Of a stretch of 33,513 bases of DNA, positions 16,338-24,257 are shown piece by piece. The notes beneath the pieces were generated by a model. It did no database searches. It saw only the letters and a program-made list of their open reading frames with translations, and was not told the origin of the DNA. The position numbers and the translations under genes are program-made. How positions within the stretch are numbered: position 1 is the first letter of the stretch; the number at the start of each line of letters is the position of its first letter. The stretch comes from Mesorhizobium sp. J18. Lineage in GTDB: Bacteria > Pseudomonadota > Alphaproteobacteria > Rhizobiales > Rhizobiaceae. The DNA is taken from the NCBI RefSeq assembly GCF_007829525.1, contig NZ_VLJP01000006.1, positions 10,679-44,191 of the forward strand. Reading direction: 5' to 3'.

Positions 16338-17305
16338 AGCTGCGCTCCCTGCTTGAGATCGCCGCGTTCGACGCGCTGCGGGCGGAAGCGAGCCACCATG
16401 CGCTTGCCAAGCCCGATCAGCCCGGTGGGACATACCACCATCAGGACGAGGACGGTCGTGGCATAGATCATCAGATAGTAGCCTTCGGTGAAGCGCAGAA
16501 ACTCGGGCAGCACCGTCACCAGCGCGGCTCCGAGCATGGGGCCGAAGAAGTAGCCGGCCCCCCCGACCATCACCATCAGCAGAAGCTTCAGCGAGTGGAC
16601 GAGAGCGAAGGCTGGCGGGTCGATGAACTGCACCAATGGCGCGGCAAGCGCCCCGGCAAGACCGCCAAGCGCCGAGCCGATCGCGAAGGCGAGAAGGGTC
16701 ATGCGCCGGATATCGACGCCGAGGCTGTTGGCGCGGATCGGATTCTCCCGCAGTGCCTTGAATGCGCGTCCCCAGGGCGAGCGCACCACCCCGTAAAAGA
16801 GGACGGCGACGATGAGGAAGACAACGAGCGTGAAGTAATAGAAGGAAAGCTGCTTGGTGGTCTCGATGCCGAAGAAACTCGGCCGAGGAATGCCGACAAT
16901 GCCGAAGGAGCCGCCCGTCAGCCATTCCTCATTGCGCAGCACCAGGAATACCAGCGTGTTGAAGGCGAGGGTGACGAAGGCAAGCAGATGATGCTGCACG
17001 CGCAGGGCCGGGTAGCCAAGCCCGAGCCCGACCAGAAAACAGAGCCCCATCGACGCTGCCGCGGCGAAGCTCCAGTGCACGCCCGCCATGGTCATCAGCG
17101 CCGTCGTATAAGCGCCAATGCCCATGAAGGCCGCCTGCGCGAGAGAGACTTGCCCAGCATAGCCGAGAGTAAGATTGAGGCCCATGGCGGCAATGGAGAA
17201 GATCAGCCAGGAGCACAGGACATAGATGCCGTAATTGCCTTGGCTGAGCGGCGCCAGGACAAGAGCGACAATGCCGAGGAGGATGAGGATCATGCGGTAA
17301 GGCAT
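16334..17305 (-). CDS. livM: Branched-chain amino acid-type ABC transporter permease, LivM-like
   Basis: An integral inner-membrane permease of 323 residues with about eight to ten hydrophobic segments. Family marks are NLTLGYAGQVSLAQAAFMGIGAYTTAL near 45-70, a RVQHHLLAFVTLAFNTLVFLVL segment near 110-130, and the EAA-like cytoplasmic loop SPWGRAFKALRENPIRANSLGVDIRRMTLLAFAIGSALGGLAGAL near 190-235. It pairs with the LivH-like permease, and TGATG at 17303-17307 couples the two. The C-terminal tail is short and charged. Confidence 0.92.
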   Translation of the reverse strand: MPYRMILILLGIVALVLAPLSQGNYGIYVLCSWLIFSIAAMGLNLTLGYAGQVSLAQAAFMGIGAYTTALMTMAGVHWSFAAAASMGLCFLVGLGLGYPALRVQHHLLAFVTLAFNTLVFLVLRNEEWLTGGSFGIVGIPRPSFFGIETTKQLSFYYFTLVVFLIVAVLFYGVVRSPWGRAFKALRENPIRANSLGVDIRRMTLLAFAIGSALGGLAGALAAPLVQFIDPPAFALVHSLKLLLMVMVGGAGYFFGPMLGAALVTVLPEFLRFTEGYYLMIYATTVLVLMVVCPTGLIGLGKRMVARFRPQRVERGDLKQGAQL

Positions 17306-18183
17306 CAGACCGCCCTCCCTTCCGCCTTGCCGAGGATGCCCTGCGGCCGCACCAGGATGATGATGATGAGAAGGATCAGCGGCACGGCGGCGCGATATTG
17401 GGCGGACACATAGGTCGCCGCCAGATTGTCGATGACGCCGATCAGAAGGCCGCCGACCAGGGCGCCGCGGATCTGGTTGAAGCCTCCGACGATGGCCGCG
17501 ATAAAGGCGACAAGCCCGAGGGATTCGCCATTCGAGAACTTGGCAAGATAGATCGGCGAGATGAGGATCGAGGCGATTGCCGCCAGGGCGGCGTTGATCA
17601 GGAAAGTATAGAGCACCATCCGCTTGATGTTCACGCCGAGAATTTCCGCTACCGCAGGATTCTGCGCCGTGGCCTGCATGGAGCGGCCGGTGCGCGTGCC
17701 GTTGAGGAAAAGCTGGAGCGCCAGCACGGCCAGCATGGATATGGCGAGATTGGCCAGATCCTGCGCCGAGATGGTGGCCCCGAATAGCCGAATCGTGTCG
17801 CCAGGAACCAGCGCCGGAAAGGGTTGCGCCTCCGCGCTATAGAACTCCTTCACCGCCTCCTTCATCAGGAGCCCGAGCGCGATCGTCGCCATGACGATCG
17901 GCAGGGTGCCATGCGGCAGCATCGGCTCGATGACCAGTTTCTTGAAGGCCAGCCCGAGGACGAGCAGCGATAGCACAAGCGCCAGAGCGATCGAGACTAA
18001 CATGGGAAGGCCGATCACATGCATGCCGACCAGCACGAAGAAGGCCGGCAGCATCACGAATTCGCCCTGGGCGAAATTGATCGTCTGCGAAGCTTGCCAT
18101 AGCAGCGTGAAGCCGATGGCAGCCAGCGCGTAGATCGACCCTGTCGCTAGCCCCGACAGGACAATCTGAACGAATTCAGACAC
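17305..18183 (-). CDS. livH: Branched-chain amino acid-type ABC transporter permease, LivH-like
   Basis: An integral membrane permease of 292 residues. The start is GTG at 18183, with GGGAGGA seven bases upstream; a further ATG at 18219 lacks a ribosome site. LivH landmarks are GLATGSIYALAAIGFTLLWQASQTINFAQGEF near the N-terminus, the cytoplasmic loop TRTGRSMQATAQNPAVAEILGVNIKRM, and GLVAFIAAIVGGFNQIRGALVGGLLIGVI. It lies 86 bases after the binding-protein gene, separated from it by a strong hairpin. Confidence 0.92.
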   Translation of the reverse strand: MSEFVQIVLSGLATGSIYALAAIGFTLLWQASQTINFAQGEFVMLPAFFVLVGMHVIGLPMLVSIALALVLSLLVLGLAFKKLVIEPMLPHGTLPIVMATIALGLLMKEAVKEFYSAEAQPFPALVPGDTIRLFGATISAQDLANLAISMLAVLALQLFLNGTRTGRSMQATAQNPAVAEILGVNIKRMVLYTFLINAALAAIASILISPIYLAKFSNGESLGLVAFIAAIVGGFNQIRGALVGGLLIGVIDNLAATYVSAQYRAAVPLILLIIIILVRPQGILGKAEGRAV

Positions 18184-18221
18184 GTGATCCTCCCACGGTC
18201 CCAGTGAAAATTTTCTCATTG

Positions 18222-18248
18222 GCGGCGCCCGAGTCAGCCGGACGCCGC
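18222..18248 (-). other. Intercistronic hairpin between binding-protein and permease genes
   Basis: GCGGCG (18222-18227) and CGCCGC (18243-18248) pair perfectly, and the stem continues inward through a G-T pair and three G-C pairs to ten pairs around a seven-base loop. It lies between the livK-like stop and the livH-like ribosome site and has no T-run. Such hairpins often protect the upstream part of binding-protein operon transcripts, so that the binding protein is made in excess; that role is inferred here. Confidence 0.5.
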
Positions 18249-18269
18249 ATCAAATGGACGATGACCGCT

Positions 18270-19412
18270 CTAGTTGGCCGGCAGGATGTCCTTGACGACC
18301 TGCTTGCCGTCCTTGACTTCTACCAGGAAGCTTTCACGCGAGACTTCGCCATTCTCGTCCCAGGAGACATCCATAAGCACGCCGGGATGCTCGGATGCCG
18401 TAAGCGTTATGCCGTGCGCGGCCTCGACGAACTTCTCCTGGTCGAACTCGCCTACTTCTTCGGTGATGTATTTGATGGCATAGGCGCCGATATAGCCTTT
18501 GATGGCGTTGTGGTCAGGACGGTAGTTGAACTTCTTCTCGAATTTCTCGGCCATTTCGTTGACGGCCTCGACATCCGCATCGGGCGTCAGACCGACATGG
18601 CCGAGCGCACCATCCGCGGCACCGCCGGCCAGATCGATCACCTTCTGGCCGATCAGCGTGGTTTCGCCGACAAGCGGCGCTTCGATGCCCTGCTTGCGGG
18701 CCTCGCGCAGGAAACGGGCGCTCTCTTCCTCGGTCAGATAGACGAAGACGGCTTCCGCGCCCGAGCTCTTGAGCTTCGCAACGTCGGCGGCAAAATCGGC
18801 CTGCGCGTTCTCGCTCGCCACGTCGGCGACGACCTCGATCCCGGCCTTCTCCATTTCCGCGACGAAGGAATCGTGGCCGCCCTTGCCGAACTCGGAATTC
18901 ACCCAAGCGACGGCGACCTTCTTCACCTTCATGACATCCTTCATGTAGGCCCCGACCTTGGGCATGCTCTTCTGAGCGCCGAAAGAGGTGCGGAAGATAT
19001 AGGGATTGCCGAGCTCCGTGATCTTCGGCGCCTCGGAACCGGTGAACTGCGGAACCCCGGCCTGCTGCGCGACCAGCATATTGACGATGGTCGAGCCGGA
19101 ATAGACCGTGCCCAGAAGCGCGAAGGCGCCGTCGTCGATGGCTTTCTGCACCATGGCGCGCGAGGTCTGCGCGTCACTCTGGGTGTCATATTCGGAGAAT
19201 TCGATCTGCTTGCCGAGGATGCCGCCATCGGCGTTGATCTCCTCGATCGCCATGCGGGCCCCGTCGCGCCAGTTGGTGCCGGAAGGCGCTCCGGGCCCGG
19301 AGAGCTCCGAAATATTCGCGATCTTCACCGTCTCCTGCGCGTGGGCGGCTCCAAACGGAGCGGCCAGCATGAGAGCTGAAGTCGCCACTGCAAGTATGTG
19401 TCTGCGGTTCAT
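18270..19412 (-). CDS. Periplasmic substrate-binding protein of the LIV-type importer
   Basis: A 380-residue periplasmic binding protein (Peripla_BP_6 type) that would deliver substrate to the four LIV-like components encoded downstream. A Sec signal peptide is clear: a short positive start (MNRRHIL), a hydrophobic core and a cleavage site after AHA. ANISELSGPGAPSGTNWRDGARMAIEEINADGGILGKQIEF is the usual first lobe entry. The ATG at 19412 has GGGAGGAAA at good spacing; the open frame continues upstream without ribosome site or signal. TTACAC (19510-19505) and TATTTG (19488-19483) are a weak candidate promoter. The substrate is unknown; the neighbouring oxidoreductases argue for a catabolic substrate, perhaps a cyclic acid. 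Confidence 0.88.
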   Translation of the reverse strand: MNRRHILAVATSALMLAAPFGAAHAQETVKIANISELSGPGAPSGTNWRDGARMAIEEINADGGILGKQIEFSEYDTQSDAQTSRAMVQKAIDDGAFALLGTVYSGSTIVNMLVAQQAGVPQFTGSEAPKITELGNPYIFRTSFGAQKSMPKVGAYMKDVMKVKKVAVAWVNSEFGKGGHDSFVAEMEKAGIEVVADVASENAQADFAADVAKLKSSGAEAVFVYLTEEESARFLREARKQGIEAPLVGETTLIGQKVIDLAGGAADGALGHVGLTPDADVEAVNEMAEKFEKKFNYRPDHNAIKGYIGAYAIKYITEEVGEFDQEKFVEAAHGITLTASEHPGVLMDVSWDENGEVSRESFLVEVKDGKQVVKDILPAN

Positions 19413-19542
19413 GCGTATTTCCTCCCTTTCGATGGTTTCAGGTGATCTTTTTGCCGTTCCCGGTCGAGCGTTCCGATCATCGCAAATACCAGCATTTTCA
19501 CGCGGTGTAACATCTTTTAGACCGGACAAGCCCACGCCTGTC

Positions 19543-20352
19543 CTACCTCGTCTCCCTGTCCGCGCCGAGAAGGAGATCGACCAGAAGTTCCGCCTGGGCG
19601 TGGAACATTCCGCTGCCCGGCATGGTGCGGCAGCCTGTCTTGCGCGCCGCCTCCAGCAGAGGCGATATCTCGGGCTTGGTGATCACGTCCGACACGAACT
19701 GGTCCGGCTTCAGACGGCTGACATCGACAGGCAGCGGATCCTCCATGCGCATGCCTGCAGGCGTTGCATTGGTGACGAGATCGAAGCCTTCGGGATCGGT
19801 GCTGCCGACCGAAACCTTTCCGGAAAAGCGCGCGGAAAGCTTCTCGACCAGACGATCGCGCCGTGTTTCGTCCATGTCGTGGATCGCCAGCGCGGTGGCG
19901 CCGCGTTCGAGAACCTCAAAAGCGATCGCCGACCCGGCGCCGCCGGCACCTATCAGAAGGGCGCGCTTGCCAGAGACCTCGAATCCTTCCTTCAACACGC
20001 CATCGAGATGTCCAACGCCATCAACATTGTCGCCTTTCCAGCGGCCGTCCGGCAGCCGCCAAAGTATGTTGGCCGAGCCGACGAAAGCGGCGCGATCCGT
20101 GGCGATGTCGCAATAGCCGAGGGCGGCAAATTTATGCGGCACGGTGACGACGATGCCGTCGAGATTGCGCATCAGCCGCACCGAAGCCATGAAGGCCGGC
20201 AAGTCCTCCGCCGTCACATGGGCTGGAACGACCATCGCGTTGACGCCGCGCTTGTTGATGATGTGGGTCAGATTTTCGGGGGACTTCACCTGGCCGATAG
20301 GATCACCGATGATGATGTGAAGCCGGGTCTCGCCGTTCAACTGGATAGACAT
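19543..20352 (-). CDS. Shikimate/quinate dehydrogenase family protein (AroE-like), substrate uncertain
   Basis: A 269-residue two-domain dehydrogenase. Catalytic landmarks are kept: VPHK with the lysine near 74, SANIL with Asn near 95, GDNVDG with Asp near 111, and a nucleotide loop GAGGAGSA near 135-142. The usual H-S-x-S-P carboxylate-binding motif reads Q-V-K-S-P (21-25), so the first serine is lost. After the second Rossmann strand, HDMDETRRD replaces the NRT motif of NADP enzymes, suggesting NAD use. These changes and the location between a flavoprotein and a transporter indicate a catabolic enzyme for a shikimate-like compound rather than biosynthetic AroE. AGGAAG precedes the ATG. Confidence 0.85.
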   Translation of the reverse strand: MSIQLNGETRLHIIIGDPIGQVKSPENLTHIINKRGVNAMVVPAHVTAEDLPAFMASVRLMRNLDGIVVTVPHKFAALGYCDIATDRAAFVGSANILWRLPDGRWKGDNVDGVGHLDGVLKEGFEVSGKRALLIGAGGAGSAIAFEVLERGATALAIHDMDETRRDRLVEKLSARFSGKVSVGSTDPEGFDLVTNATPAGMRMEDPLPVDVSRLKPDQFVSDVITKPEISPLLEAARKTGCRTMPGSGMFHAQAELLVDLLLGADRETR

Positions 20353-20382
20353 CTGGAATCTTCCTTTCTGAACCTCTCCAGC

Positions 20383-22113
20383 TCAGGCGGCTCTGACGGC
20401 CGCATGCTTGCCTGCAATATAGCCGAAGGTGATGCCCGGCCCGATCGTGATGCCCGGCCCGGGATAGACCCCGCCCATGATGGATTGCATGTCATTGCCG
20501 ACCGCATACAGCCCATCAATTGGCGAGCCGTCGGTGCGAACGATGCGCGCATTCTCGTCCGTCACCAGGCCCTTGGCCGAGCCGATGTCGCCCGGATAGA
20601 GTCTGATCGCATAGAAAGGCGCCGTGGCGACCTTGCCAAGCGTCGGATTAGGGCCATGCCTCGGGTCGCCGTTCGCCCTCTCGTAGACTGTGGTACCGCG
20701 GCCGAAATCGCGGTCGATGCCCGTTTCTGCATATTCGTTCATGGCCGCAACCGAAGCGGCAAGGCCACCGGCATCGATGCCGAGCTTGGTCGCGAGTTCA
20801 TCCAGCGTTTGGGCGCGGGTGAGATAGCCGTCCTTCAGATAAGACTCAAGCCCGCGTCCGCCAGGCCGCACCATGCCGATGCCGTATTTTGTCAGCGCCA
20901 CGCTGTCAGTGACGAGATAACAGGGGATGGTCGACCCGTTCTCGTTCGCCGCATACATGGCGCGCACGAACAGATGGTAGGAGGTGCTTTCATTGACGAA
21001 GCGCCGCCCGTTTTTGTCCACCGCGATGATGCCCGGCTTGCTCCGGTCGAGCACGAAATGCGGGAAGACCGCCATGGTGCCGTCCGCGCGCTTGCGCACG
21101 GAAACCGGAGCCCAGAAGCAGTTCTGGTCGGCGCTCTCGCCGTAATGGGCACCCAGCTTCAGCACGATGTCATGCAGCTTGCCTGTATGCCCAGGCGCTG
21201 CCGGGCTGTATTCGGGCACGGGTTTCGGCAGGAATTCCTGCCGCCGCTGCTGATGACGAGCGAAACCACCGCTGGCCAGAATCACGCCGCCTCTCGCCTT
21301 CAGGTGTCGCATGGTGCCCGCCTGGGCGACCGTCAAGCCGGTAACCGCACCATCTTTCCCGGCAATTTCGGTGACGTCCGCATTGACGAGGATATCCACG
21401 CCGAGCTTTCGCGCTGTGAGAAGCAGGCGTCCGATCAGGGCATTACCCATGACGAGGCGCGTGCCCCGCGGATAACGCAATTTCTGGAGGTAGTAGCTCC
21501 CGATAAGCTTTGCGGAATAGATCGCGGATTTGAGCGACTTCGTCATCCTGAGCAGATGAGCGATGTCGTCACGGTCCACCATGAGGCCGCCCAGAATCGT
21601 GAATTCGGGGATCGGCGGCCGGACCAGTGAAAGGTCCTCGCCCAATAATCTCCCGTCGAAGGGAAGCGGCTCCAGCGCGCGGCCGCAGGCAGTGGCCCCT
21701 TCGAGCTCATAGAGATAGTCCGGATGGAAAGGACGTGCACGCATCCTGACATCGGTCCTCGCCTCCAACTCGCGTATGGCCTCAGGCCCTTTAGCAAGGA
21801 AGGTATCACGCAGAGCTTTGGGCGAACGGTTCCCGACCGCCTTGTCGAGAAAGGTACTGGCCTTTTCGAAACTGTCTTCAGCCCCTTCAGCCCCGACAAA
21901 GGCTGCATGCTGCGTGTTCGGGATCCAGGTGGTCGCAGCGGAATAGGCGGAGGTGCCGCCGACATATTCCGTCCGCTCGATCAGGATGACGCGCCTGCCT
22001 TCAAGAGCGGCGAAGACCGCAGCAGCCATGCCGGCGGCGCCTGCTCCGAGCACCGCCACATCATAGGCTGCACCCTCAGCAATATCGGTCAACTTTTTCG
22101 CGGCGGACGTCAT
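20383..22113 (-). CDS. FAD-dependent oxidoreductase, 3-ketosteroid dehydrogenase/fumarate reductase flavoprotein family (copy 1)
   Basis: About 576 residues. The N-terminal FAD motif VAVLGAGAAGMAAAVFAALEGRRVILIERTEYVGGTSAYSAA is followed by the cap domain, GNALIGRLLL, RGGVILASGGFARH, and GRRFVNESTSYH. The C-terminal FAD closure is GLYAVGNDMQSIMGGVYPGPGITIGPGITFGYIAG. This arrangement is that of KstD-type desaturases, which put a double bond next to a ring ketone. ATG at 22113 is chosen because it lies just before the FAD motif; upstream codons to 22224 run through the promoter region. It is the first gene of the leftward unit with the AroE-like and transporter genes. The exact substrate is unknown. 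Confidence 0.88.
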   Translation of the reverse strand: MTSAAKKLTDIAEGAAYDVAVLGAGAAGMAAAVFAALEGRRVILIERTEYVGGTSAYSAATTWIPNTQHAAFVGAEGAEDSFEKASTFLDKAVGNRSPKALRDTFLAKGPEAIRELEARTDVRMRARPFHPDYLYELEGATACGRALEPLPFDGRLLGEDLSLVRPPIPEFTILGGLMVDRDDIAHLLRMTKSLKSAIYSAKLIGSYYLQKLRYPRGTRLVMGNALIGRLLLTARKLGVDILVNADVTEIAGKDGAVTGLTVAQAGTMRHLKARGGVILASGGFARHQQRRQEFLPKPVPEYSPAAPGHTGKLHDIVLKLGAHYGESADQNCFWAPVSVRKRADGTMAVFPHFVLDRSKPGIIAVDKNGRRFVNESTSYHLFVRAMYAANENGSTIPCYLVTDSVALTKYGIGMVRPGGRGLESYLKDGYLTRAQTLDELATKLGIDAGGLAASVAAMNEYAETGIDRDFGRGTTVYERANGDPRHGPNPTLGKVATAPFYAIRLYPGDIGSAKGLVTDENARIVRTDGSPIDGLYAVGNDMQSIMGGVYPGPGITIGPGITFGYIAGKHAAVRAA

Positions 22114-22344
22114 GCGCCAGCCCGACAAATGGCAAATAGACGGGATCGGCGCGAGCGGAAACAGGCTACCAGCATGTTCGACTGCTCCTCCCTTGTCCCT
22201 TGGCTGCCGCCCAATAACTTTCATGGCGCTTATAACAGTTTTGAAATTTCATTCAAGAATGGAATATGTTTCCAAAATGCTTCGTGACTGCTATGTACCT
22301 GCTCCGGAGGCGCGTCGGAACCCATGCTGAGAGGAGGCCGCCCA
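22114..22344. promoter_or_regulatory. Overlapping divergent promoters of the two catabolic units
   Basis: Rightward, TTGAAA (22241-22246) and TATGTT (22265-22270), spacer 18, can serve the Gfo/Idh gene. Leftward, TTGAAT (22256-22251) and TATAAG (22234-22229), spacer 16, can serve the flavoprotein gene. The two promoters overlap face to face within about 45 bases, inside an unusually AT-rich patch, so one regulator bound there could control both units. Two small palindromes, TGAAATTTCA (22242-22251) and CATTC-AA-GAATG (22250-22261), lie between the boxes. Identified by eye. Confidence 0.55.
22260..22274. promoter_or_regulatory. IclR-type operator palindrome
   Basis: TGGAATATGTTTCCA is an inverted repeat (TGGAA-N5-TTCCA) that closely resembles the IclR-family operator consensus TGGAAATNATTTCCA. 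It overlaps the proposed -10 box of the rightward promoter and lies upstream of the leftward one. The second gene of the rightward unit encodes an IclR regulator, the natural candidate to bind it. Binding is inferred. Confidence 0.6.
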
Positions 22345-23421
22345 ATGGCAGAGAAGCGGATCGCGGTGGTTGGTGCCGGCATCATCGGAAAAACCCACAT
22401 GGCCACGATAGAAAGGACGGATGGCTTCAGGCTGGCCGCTATCGTCGACCCGATGTCGCAAGGCGCGGAGCTTGCGCGCGAACATAGCGTGTCTTCCTTC
22501 GCCAATGTCCACGATATGATCGGCTCAATCGGCATTGACGGCGCCATCGTGGCCACCCCGAATGAAACTCATGTGGAAATCTCGACCGCGCTGATGGAGG
22601 CTGGCATTCCGGTTCTCCTCGAAAAACCGATTGCAAATACGCTGGCGGAAGCGCGCATACTCCTCGAGACATGCCTACGGACGAGGCAACCGCTTCTCGT
22701 CGGCCATCACCGCCGGCACAATCCGATCGTCAAGGCGGCGAAGCAGGCCATCGAGGAAGGCGCGATCGGGAATCTGGTGACCGCTTCCGTCGTCAGTTCG
22801 CTCATGAAGCCTGCGGAATATTTCGGCCCCGCCTGGCGCCGCCGGCCCGGCGTCGGTGGGCCGCTGTTGATCAACATGATCCACGAGATCGACCTGATGC
22901 GTCATTTCTTCGGTGATGTCGTCGCAGTCGCGGCTTTGGCTTCCAACGCCATTCGCGGCTTCGAGGTCGAGGACACAGCCTCCGTGATCCTGAAGTTCGA
23001 ACGCGCAGGCATGGCCACGCTGACGGTATCGGACGCCGCCGTCGGGCCGTGGGCCTGGGATCTCTCGTCGGGAGAGAATCTGGAGCGATTCCCCGCCCAT
23101 AAGGTTCAGTCGCATTTCCTCTGCGGCACCGAAGCGGGCCTTAGTCTGCCGGATCTTTCGCTATGGTCCCACAAAGGCGAGAAGAGTTGGAATTTCGAAC
23201 TGGAGCGCAGGACGCTCCCCTTCACCGAGGCCGATGCCTATGAGGAACAGCTTCTCCATTTCGGCGAGGTGATCGCCGGGCGCGCCACGCCCCTCGTTTC
23301 CGGCCTGGAAGCAGCGAAGGACCTCGCCACCATCTCGGCCATTCGCGAAGCGGCGAGCATCCAGGCCTGGCGGAACGTGGAACCCGTCCAGGAGCCTGCC
23401 GGCAGGGAGGAGCGGACATGA
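22345..23421 (+). CDS. Gfo/Idh/MocA family oxidoreductase
   Basis: A 358-residue NAD(P)-dependent oxidoreductase. An N-terminal Rossmann motif (IAVVGAGIIGKTHM) is followed by AIVATPNETHVEIS, the EKPIANT motif with the catalytic lysine near 93, and GGPLLINMIHEIDLMRHFFGD with the histidine that often acts in catalysis. The family oxidises hydroxyls of sugars, inositols and other polyols or related cyclic compounds; the substrate here is not known. ATG at 22345 follows AGGAGG with seven-base spacing, so an earlier ATG at 22324, which would include this site in the coding part, is rejected. The stop overlaps the iclR-type start by four bases. Confidence 0.88.
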   Translation: MAEKRIAVVGAGIIGKTHMATIERTDGFRLAAIVDPMSQGAELAREHSVSSFANVHDMIGSIGIDGAIVATPNETHVEISTALMEAGIPVLLEKPIANTLAEARILLETCLRTRQPLLVGHHRRHNPIVKAAKQAIEEGAIGNLVTASVVSSLMKPAEYFGPAWRRRPGVGGPLLINMIHEIDLMRHFFGDVVAVAALASNAIRGFEVEDTASVILKFERAGMATLTVSDAAVGPWAWDLSSGENLERFPAHKVQSHFLCGTEAGLSLPDLSLWSHKGEKSWNFELERRTLPFTEADAYEEQLLHFGEVIAGRATPLVSGLEAAKDLATISAIREAASIQAWRNVEPVQEPAGREERT

Positions 23422-24257
23422 GCGGCGTGATGGAGCGTTCGCTGGCCATCATCGAGCTTCTGGCAGACGAACCGGACGGACTTCCGGTCACCACCATCGC
23501 CGCGCGTCTGGATCTGCCGGCAAGTGCTGCACACAGGCTTTTGAACGAACTGGCCCGTTTCGGCTATGTGCGGCAGGATCGCGCGCAAGGGAATTATGCC
23601 CTGACTTTGAAGCTCGCGGCCATGGGGCTCAGCTTCCTCGGCCATACAGGGGTCACCGACATAGCCCAGCCGATCCTCGATCAACTGGCGCAACAGAGCG
23701 GCGAGCTGATCCGTCTCAGCGTGGTCGACGGCCGCAATCTGGTCTGGGTTGCGGTCGCCCAGGGCACCACCAAGGGGCTGCGCTATGATCCCAGCCGGGA
23801 ACAGGGCGTTGTCGTGCACTTGGCTGCCAGCGCCGGCGGACGGGCCTTCCTCTCCACCATGAGCGACGAGGAAGCCTTGATGCTGGTGGCCGAGCAGGGC
23901 TTCGATTCGAAGACGGAGCAATTGGGTCCGAAGGCGCCGAAAACGGCGAGCGAAGTCCTGGCGATCCTGCACGAGACACGCCAGCGCAGCTATTCGGTGG
24001 CGGTTGACAGCTATATCGACGGAATGGCGGCTATGGCCGTGCCCATAAGATACGCCAACAAAGGTGTCGTCGTGGGTTGTCTTTCTATCGCCGGGCCGGC
24101 AGTACGCATGACGTCGGAACGGATGAAAGAACTAGCCCCTGCCCTCCATGCCGCAGCGAACGAATTGGGAGCGGCAGGCCGCGCTTCCCGCTACTTCCAG
24201 CGAGTGAAGGCAGAATCCGAAAGCGCCGGCGAAAGCACGGACCGTCAGTCGGCATGA
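23418..24257 (+). CDS. IclR family transcriptional regulator
   Basis: A 279-residue regulator. The N-terminal winged helix-turn-helix spans about residues 5-60 (ERSLAIIELLADEPDGLPVTTIAARLDLPASAAHRLLNELARFGYV), followed by the effector domain with GLRYDPSREQGVVVHLAASAGGRAFLS and the C-terminal AMAVPIRYANKGVVVGCLSIAGP. IclR proteins commonly control aromatic, quinate/shikimate and glyoxylate catabolism genes, often from a neighbouring divergent promoter. A matching palindrome lies at 22260-22274. The gene overlaps both neighbours by four bases (ATGA), so it is made as part of the operon it probably regulates. The tail after residue 250 is polar and non-conserved. Confidence 0.92.
   Translation: MSGVMERSLAIIELLADEPDGLPVTTIAARLDLPASAAHRLLNELARFGYVRQDRAQGNYALTLKLAAMGLSFLGHTGVTDIAQPILDQLAQQSGELIRLSVVDGRNLVWVAVAQGTTKGLRYDPSREQGVVVHLAASAGGRAFLSTMSDEEALMLVAEQGFDSKTEQLGPKAPKTASEVLAILHETRQRSYSVAVDSYIDGMAAMAVPIRYANKGVVVGCLSIAGPAVRMTSERMKELAPALHAAANELGAAGRASRYFQRVKAESESAGESTDRQSA

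Noticed and set aside
14860-19412. Urea/short-amide (Urt) transporter
   Set aside because: No urease genes nearby, and the surrounding oxidoreductases suggest a carbon substrate; the binding protein does not show a UrtA-like sequence to my eye.
19108-21630. Very long plus-strand open frame (840 codons)
   Set aside because: It runs antisense through the signal-peptide region, the AroE-like gene and the flavoprotein gene, has low-complexity Arg/Ala-rich translation and no family pattern. It is a GC-driven shadow.
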